A stretch of 31,465 nt of DNA. Source: Prevotella sp. CAG:1185 (GTDB lineage: Bacteria > Bacteroidota > Bacteroidia > Bacteroidales > Bacteroidaceae). Below, in pieces: positions 26,552 to 31,465 of this stretch (its first letter is position 1; each line of letters begins with the position of its first letter). Both the position numbers and the translations under genes were made by a program. The notes beneath the pieces are model-generated. The model was not told the DNA's origin and ran no database searches. It saw only the letters and a program-made list of their open reading frames with translations. The DNA lies in contig HF992655.1 of assembly GCA_000436695.1 (NCBI GenBank), positions 4,117-35,581 on the forward strand. The letters run 5' to 3'.

Positions 26552-28629
26552 AATTCAATCTTAATTTCTTTTCCTGATGGTATTTCTATGTTTCTTTTTC
26601 CGTTTTTAAGTATAAGCGTTCCATGTCCGCCGTCGCTCTTTATGGTTACCGACTGCTTGTCCATTTTCACATAAACAGCGCCGAACGGTGTGGGCACTGT
26701 GCCCTCCATCCATTCAAGTCCGCCGAGAGACGGTTTTACGGTGTACTCTTCAAATCCGGGCTTTGTAGGCTTTACACCGAGATAATATTTGCCGAGCAGA
26801 TAAATCGGACTTGCTCCCCAAGCATGGCAGAGACTCTTGCCGTATGGACGGCCATACATGGCCAGTTTCTCTGTTCCGTGTTCATCGGGGTTATATTTCT
26901 CCCAGAATGATGTGGCGCCTTCTTTAAGCATGCCTCCCCAATAGTCTTTTATCTCTTTCATAACCTTGTCCTGCTCGTCGAGCATGCACAGGGCTTCAAG
27001 TTCGTAGAAACGCATATATGGCGTTGTTATTCTTAGAACGTCATCGTTGAGTATAACCGAATTCTTCACCGTTTGTTGCCTTTCTGCGTCAAGATAACCG
27101 AAGATTATGGCAAACATGTTGGGGTAGCGGAACACGTCTTCGCTCTGTTTACCGTTCAGACAGTTATGAACAAGAGCCTTTTTCTCGTCGTTCCAGAATT
27201 TAGGCATTATCTTTTTGCCCAATGCGTCAGCCTTTTCCTGATATGCCTTTCCGTCCTCTTCATTTCCTGTAAGATTTGCCACGGTGGCTATTGCTTCAAG
27301 AGATTTTCTGAAAAGAATCTGTTCAAAAGCCAGTTGTCCGTGCTTGTCCATCGGCTTGTCGGCCCAGTCAACGAACACCCAGTCGCCGTCCATACCCTCA
27401 ACCATGCCTTCGCTGTCGGTACGTCCCAGCACATAAGTCATGTAGGTCTTCATCGTAGGATAAATCTGTGTGAGGAAATGACGGTCGCCACTGTAGAGGT
27501 AATAGTCGTAGATGGAGTTAAACCAATAGAAGGTATAGTCCATTATGGTGTTGATGTGGCTCGTTATTGGAGCCTTTCCGGCAAGCAGCCATGTGGTGCG
27601 TTTCACCATGTCGTTGTCGTTGAACAGATAATAGTTCATCAAATAGCTTTGTGTCGCGTCGCCGCTCCACACCCATCTGTCGCGCTTTATGCCGTCGATG
27701 AAAAACTCGCGTGTGGTTAGCTGCATTGTGTATGCGCCGATTTCCCATATTCTGTTAAGTTCTTCATCATTGCATCTGAATGTTCCTTTCTCTTCTTCGG
27801 GCATAAACTCGTAGTCCATGCTCACGCTGCTTACAGAGCATCCTTCTGTCTCAATGCATATAAATCTGAATGCCTTGCTGTTGCCGAGCACGTAGTCGCC
27901 GGATATTTCTGTTGCTTGATTTGTTGCCAAATCAGTTACTATGCCGTTGCATACTTCAAGTTTGTCGAGCGTTTCGCAGTGGTCTTTGTCTGTCGCCTCT
28001 TCTCTGCTTTCGCCATAATAGATATTTATCGTGCCGTTACCTTTTATGCCATTAAGCACGGCATAGCCGAAAGTCTCTTTACCAAAGTCGTAGACGTTGC
28101 CTTCAGACGATACTGCCTGTTCAGGCTTGCGCTGCAGTTTAAATTGTGACGGACGCTGATCTATGCTGTCAAAGTTATAGAATCCTGCCGGCATATACAC
28201 GGTTGATGACGTGTCGCTTGCCTTGCCGCTTTCGTCTATCCATTCTTTGTCCTCGAATGTTACGTTCCATGTGCCGTCGGTCTTCACAGTCTTTCCGTCA
28301 ACATAGAGTGCCGGCGGAGTGCATTGGTTATGCACCTTTATGTTTATTCGGTGCTTTCCTGCTGCCAGTGTTATCTTCTTTGGCATACCGAAAAGCATTT
28401 TTCCGTCAATTTTTATGTTATAAGAGCCTTCGGCTTCAACCTTCAACTCTTCATCTTCAGCAAGTTCGACTGCCTTGCTGAACTCCACTGTAACGTAGTG
28501 GCTGTCCTGTTTCCAGAATGGCGGAAAATACGCGCCGCGGTCGGTGCGGCGGTTGTTCATCTTGTTGCCGAGCCATATCTCATAGTCGCCCGGATACCAT
28601 ATCCATGTTGCTTTATATGTTGTCGCCAT
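26548..28629 (-). CDS. GH78 alpha-L-rhamnosidase without signal peptide (cytosolic)
   Basis: The 693-residue protein begins MATTYKATWIWYPGDYE and has no signal peptide. An in-frame TAA at 28644-28642, five codons before the ATG, rules out a longer N-terminus. The beta-sandwich N-terminal domains (~1-275) are followed by the (alpha/alpha)6 barrel. The barrel carries the GH78 acid motif D312-GIKR-D317-RWVWSG-D324, the base motif ATSFWE (E577) and the typical HAWGASPIYLLGKYYLG. A C-terminal sandwich ends the protein. The enzyme hydrolyses terminal alpha-L-rhamnose. Because it cannot be exported by a standard signal, and its start overlaps the MFS transporter end by 17 nt, it most likely acts in the cytosol on imported rhamnosides. 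In B. thetaiotaomicron a GH78 enzyme (BT1001) serves the RG-II system, which fits the neighbours. Confidence 0.9.
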   Translation of the reverse strand: MATTYKATWIWYPGDYEIWLGNKMNNRRTDRGAYFPPFWKQDSHYVTVEFSKAVELAEDEELKVEAEGSYNIKIDGKMLFGMPKKITLAAGKHRINIKVHNQCTPPALYVDGKTVKTDGTWNVTFEDKEWIDESGKASDTSSTVYMPAGFYNFDSIDQRPSQFKLQRKPEQAVSSEGNVYDFGKETFGYAVLNGIKGNGTINIYYGESREEATDKDHCETLDKLEVCNGIVTDLATNQATEISGDYVLGNSKAFRFICIETEGCSVSSVSMDYEFMPEEEKGTFRCNDEELNRIWEIGAYTMQLTTREFFIDGIKRDRWVWSGDATQSYLMNYYLFNDNDMVKRTTWLLAGKAPITSHINTIMDYTFYWFNSIYDYYLYSGDRHFLTQIYPTMKTYMTYVLGRTDSEGMVEGMDGDWVFVDWADKPMDKHGQLAFEQILFRKSLEAIATVANLTGNEEDGKAYQEKADALGKKIMPKFWNDEKKALVHNCLNGKQSEDVFRYPNMFAIIFGYLDAERQQTVKNSVILNDDVLRITTPYMRFYELEALCMLDEQDKVMKEIKDYWGGMLKEGATSFWEKYNPDEHGTEKLAMYGRPYGKSLCHAWGASPIYLLGKYYLGVKPTKPGFEEYTVKPSLGGLEWMEGTVPTPFGAVYVKMDKQSVTIKSDGGHGTLILKNGKRNIEIPSGKEIKIEL

Positions 28630-29989
28630 ATCTTTCTTTTGTTATTTGTTCTAGAGTCTTTCCCTGTGTCTTTGGTGCCCATACAGTACCTATGATGAGG
28701 GATATTATGAAGAATGCCATCATTATGTAGCCGGCAATGGTAAATCCTTCGCCGTTTTCTCCGTAGATGTGAACGAAATAAAGTCCCCATACAGCCGATA
28801 CGCCTCTTACGATGAAGAACATTATGCCCTGTGCGGCAGCCCTGTATTTGGCCGGAAACAGTTCTGAAGCCCAAAGAGCATAGAATGTCTGTACCGAAAT
28901 TCCTGCCTGGATTGCCCACATAAGCGTGAATATAACGAGACCTGTCATGCTGTTGATGCCAATCGTAACTATTATCAGCCATGCCAAAACGCCCATGCTT
29001 ACGCCAATGGCGAAGAGAACGCGCTGGTTAACATGGTCGATAATAAGCGAGCAGACAAATGTCATGATTATTATCACTACCCACTGTCCGGCGGCAAACA
29101 TATTTGCCATGGCGTTGCTCAGACCGCCTGCTGTCTCGTATATATGCGGCTGGAAGAAACCCATTACGGAGCATACAAGGTTCCATGTGAGATACATTCC
29201 TGCCAAAAACAGCATTGAGCGCACGCATACCTTATTGGAGAATAGATCGCCAAATGACGAGAACACGCCATGTTTCTTTGTCTCGTCCTGTGCTTCAGCA
29301 GCCTTTGCGGCTTTCCATTCAGCACTTTCGTCAAGTCTTCGCTGAAGTTGCCATGCAATGAAGGCAACGATGAAAAGAGATGCAAACACTATTCGTGAAC
29401 TGAACACATTTAGTGCCGCGCCTTGAGCCTCGCCGCCTGTTATGAGGTTTGCCACGTATTCAACAAAAGGAAACAGCACTCCTCCGTTGTCGTCTGCACC
29501 TCCTGTTGCCGGAGCCAGCAGCGCGCCGATAATCAGAATGATAAGCGGTCCGATGCCCCATGCCATCTGAGATATGCAGATGTTGCGTCCGCGGTTGGCT
29601 GTTTCAGAACTTTCTGATATGTAAGTCCATGATGCCGGCACTCCGACACCTACTGATATTCCCGTTACTAGAAAACCCAGAAGCAGGGTGGGGAAGTTTA
29701 CCGACAGCATGACAATCGCCACACCGAGCATGTACACAAGCATATTGTATGTGTAGATGGCCTTGCGTCCGTATTTGTCAGCAAGAAAACCACCAAAAAT
29801 TGCTCCTATTGCCGCACCAAGGCAGTTGGCGCTTATGGCGTTAAGCCATCCTAAATGAGCCTCGCTTAGGTCGAGATAATTCTGCCACAGCGTAAGTCCG
29901 CTGGCTCCTGCAACAATAGCTCCGGCGTCGAGATAGTTGGTCAGCGACACGGCTATTGTGCTTTTCAGACTTCCTTTATTTTTTCCCAT
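28613..29989 (-). CDS. MFS sugar porter, inner membrane
   Basis: The 458-residue hydrophobic protein has about 12 membrane segments. Sugar-porter landmarks are present: GGFLADKYGRK after TM2, DESAEW (variant of the PESPRWL motif) before the central cytosolic loop, ELFPAKYRAAAQG in the second half, and PKTQGKTLEQI at the C-terminus (variant of PETKGKTLEE). It should import a monosaccharide or small glycoside by ion symport. The position between the GH141-like and GH78 genes, overlapping the latter by 17 nt, points to a product of the same pathway. A rhamnoside cleaved by the cytosolic GH78 enzyme is the natural guess, but the specificity is not readable. The start at 29989 gives a short cytosolic N-tail before TM1. 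The gap of 62 nt from the upstream stop has no visible promoter. Confidence 0.9.
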   Translation of the reverse strand: MGKNKGSLKSTIAVSLTNYLDAGAIVAGASGLTLWQNYLDLSEAHLGWLNAISANCLGAAIGAIFGGFLADKYGRKAIYTYNMLVYMLGVAIVMLSVNFPTLLLGFLVTGISVGVGVPASWTYISESSETANRGRNICISQMAWGIGPLIILIIGALLAPATGGADDNGGVLFPFVEYVANLITGGEAQGAALNVFSSRIVFASLFIVAFIAWQLQRRLDESAEWKAAKAAEAQDETKKHGVFSSFGDLFSNKVCVRSMLFLAGMYLTWNLVCSVMGFFQPHIYETAGGLSNAMANMFAAGQWVVIIIMTFVCSLIIDHVNQRVLFAIGVSMGVLAWLIIVTIGINSMTGLVIFTLMWAIQAGISVQTFYALWASELFPAKYRAAAQGIMFFIVRGVSAVWGLYFVHIYGENGEGFTIAGYIMMAFFIISLIIGTVWAPKTQGKTLEQITKERYGDNI

Positions 29990-30051
29990 ATTATTAGATT
30001 TGTAAATAGATTTGTTTATTCGCTTGTTTTCATTATTCGGCCCAAAATGTC

Positions 30052-31465
30052 TTATTCGGCTTTGATGCCTGCGTTAGCCTTTATACTGTCGGCTACGGCA
30101 GGGCCGTTGTTTTCCCATGTATTTCCGGGACCGTTTGCGTTTTTCAGATATTTTTCACTCGGCGTCCAGTTGTTTCTTACAGTTATGTAAGAGGAACCTT
30201 CGTCGGTGTAGAGATAGAACCAGTGGTTAGGATCGTGAGCATAGCTTGGCGAATAGATGTCTCTAACCACATTCTCTTCTATAAACGAGTGGGGCTGCGA
30301 GCCGAGAGTGTAAATTCCGGCTGTGTCGTACATGTGTTTGGCATAATGGTAAATGAGGTTGCCTTTCACAAGATTGTTCGACATTGAACAAACCTGCTGA
30401 TTCCAGCCCCACCCCATGCTGATGCCTGTGTATGACACTTCGTTTATCTCGTTGTAGCATATCTTTATGTCTTTCACAAAACCAGCACCTATTCCAACGC
30501 ATCCCCAGTCTTCGTTGGCAACGTCGGTTACGAGGTTGTTGGTTATGTTGAGGCCTGTGCATATTATTCTGCGGTCTGACGGGTCGTAAGGCAAATGTGC
30601 CTCGTGTGCCTCCGGACTGAATGTTCCTGCCAGTATTCCGTTGCCTCCCATGTCTCTGAACGTACAGCGGTCAACGGTTCCACCTTTTATATATGTATTG
30701 TAGTCGAGTCCTGTCGATGCATTATGTTCAAAGACACATCTTGTGAACGATACGTTTTCTGCGCAGTCAAGGCTTACGGCAGCAGCCGGACGGCCCACCC
30801 ATCCCTGATTGTCGAGCTTGTGGTCGCCGTTCTGACGGTCCATCTTTGGGCGAAGCTTGTAGGCCTCTGTCATATACATTCCTGCCTGCAGTGGTGCGTG
30901 TCCGCTTATAGAGGGGCGCATCCATGTGGCATAGCTGAACGTTATACCCTCAAATGTTACGTCTTTCACCGGATTATCGGGCGTGCCTTCCACCTTAAGC
31001 AGTGTTTCCACGGCAGGTACAACAACTTCTGCCTTACTCATGTTCTCGCCTTTACGTGGTATGTAATATATCTTTGATGCTCTCGCGTCGAGATACCATT
31101 CGCCCTCGCTGTCGAGCAGTTCCTTGGCGTTGGTCAGATAAAACGCAGAGTTGTGTCCGTCTGGCGTAACCATTGGCGACGGCCAGGGATGCATAAAGTG
31201 TATGTGGCTTTCAGGCTGCTGAAAGGTTACGGCAGCGCTGTCGCCGGCTATCTTAATTGATTTAATGCGCAGATTGGCAACACACCACATTTCGTGAAGC
31301 ACCATTTCGGCATATTTTGCGTTCACTATTTTCTTTACAGCCTTTGCTGGCACATAGATAGTTTCTTTAGCCTTGTCGAGACTTCTTATTCTGAACATAT
31401 CGTCGAAATCTTCAACGTCGCGCGCCCTTATGGCTTTTTTACCGTTTACCCACATCTGTCTGAAC
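30052..31465 (-). CDS. GH141-like parallel beta-helix glycosidase, 5' end cut by window edge
   Basis: The reading frame is open to the right edge and continues upstream of the internal ATG at 31455 as F-R-Q-M-W-V-N-G-K, so about 470 codons of the C-terminal part are present and the true start lies outside. The FRQMWVNGKKAIRAR element and the repeated short beta-strand/Asn pattern (FEGITFSYATW, FTRCVFEHNASTGLDYN, DRCTFRDMGGNGIL, NNLVTDVANEDWGCVGIGAG, YNEINEVSYTGISMGWGW) are those of right-handed parallel beta-helix proteins. They most resemble GH141, the fold of the B. thetaiotaomicron BT1002 alpha-L-fucosidase that acts on RG-II chain A. Generic annotation would be 'right-handed parallel beta-helix repeat protein'. 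The RG-II context raises the chance of fucosidase activity. The signal peptide cannot be checked here. Confidence 0.8.
   Translation of the reverse strand, partial: FRQMWVNGKKAIRARDVEDFDDMFRIRSLDKAKETIYVPAKAVKKIVNAKYAEMVLHEMWCVANLRIKSIKIAGDSAAVTFQQPESHIHFMHPWPSPMVTPDGHNSAFYLTNAKELLDSEGEWYLDARASKIYYIPRKGENMSKAEVVVPAVETLLKVEGTPDNPVKDVTFEGITFSYATWMRPSISGHAPLQAGMYMTEAYKLRPKMDRQNGDHKLDNQGWVGRPAAAVSLDCAENVSFTRCVFEHNASTGLDYNTYIKGGTVDRCTFRDMGGNGILAGTFSPEAHEAHLPYDPSDRRIICTGLNITNNLVTDVANEDWGCVGIGAGFVKDIKICYNEINEVSYTGISMGWGWNQQVCSMSNNLVKGNLIYHYAKHMYDTAGIYTLGSQPHSFIEENVVRDIYSPSYAHDPNHWFYLYTDEGSSYITVRNNWTPSEKYLKNANGPGNTWENNGPAVADSIKANAGIKAE

Noticed and set aside
28557..28982. Minus-strand frame of 141 codons overlapping the MFS and GH78 genes
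   Set aside because: It is a third-frame shadow over the MFS C-terminus; the sequence is low-quality, rich in Arg/His/Cys, and both real genes are intact.
1..31465. A wholly new biological system
   Set aside because: The main cluster is explained by known RG-II enzyme families. Only its compartment split, repeat array and domain fusion details look unusual.

Overview
The window reads as a chromosomal segment of a Bacteroidales bacterium, most likely Prevotella-like. Supporting this are Bacteroidetes-type promoter boxes (TAnnTTTG) ahead of two genes, start codons that mostly lack Shine-Dalgarno sequences, a Bacteroidetes-type LptD, the AAA-ATPase/PD-(D/E)xK genes common in this group, and a dense block of exported glycoside hydrolases. 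I cannot name a species from sequence alone.

Layout. Bases 1-1432 (minus) hold the first ~477 codons of an exported DUF5703 protein cut by the window edge. Bases 1639-4828 (minus) hold two tandem, ~92% identical ATPase/nuclease-fold proteins. An AT-rich 829-nt gap follows, then lptD at 5658-8489 (plus). A convergent gap with two inverted repeats (8490-9011) separates lptD from the main feature: about 22.4 kb of minus-strand genes from the right edge down to 9012. In transcription order these are a parallel beta-helix GH141-like protein (5' end outside the window), an MFS sugar porter, a GH78 rhamnosidase, a GH138-like lipoprotein, a 1347-residue propeller + GH2 + malectin-like fusion, a 324-nt gap with 22-nt repeats, a LacZ-like GH2, a second GH2, a GH106 rhamnosidase and an SGNH acetylesterase.

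How the genes work together. The combination GH141 + GH78 + GH138 + (GH137-like propeller fused to GH2) + two GH2 + GH106 is, from my knowledge of Bacteroides thetaiotaomicron, essentially that of the rhamnogalacturonan II (RG-II) utilisation loci (BT0986, BT0992/0993, BT0996, BT0997, BT1001, BT1002), in nearly the same relative order. I infer a pectin RG-II side-chain degradation locus. The enzymes would strip chain A (fucose, GlcA, GalA) and chain B (arabinofuranose, rhamnose, galactose) sugars, and the SGNH enzyme would remove acetyl groups. Most enzymes carry signal peptides and act in the periplasm. The GH78 enzyme cannot carry one (in-frame stop five codons upstream) and overlaps the MFS gene, suggesting an intracellular last step after uptake through the inner membrane. 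No SusC/SusD pair, regulator, GH140 or GH143 enzyme is visible; if present they lie outside the window.

Limits: all family assignments come from reading motifs by eye. No database search was run, and specific substrates are inferred. There is no tRNA, rRNA, CRISPR array, transposase or integrase that I can support.
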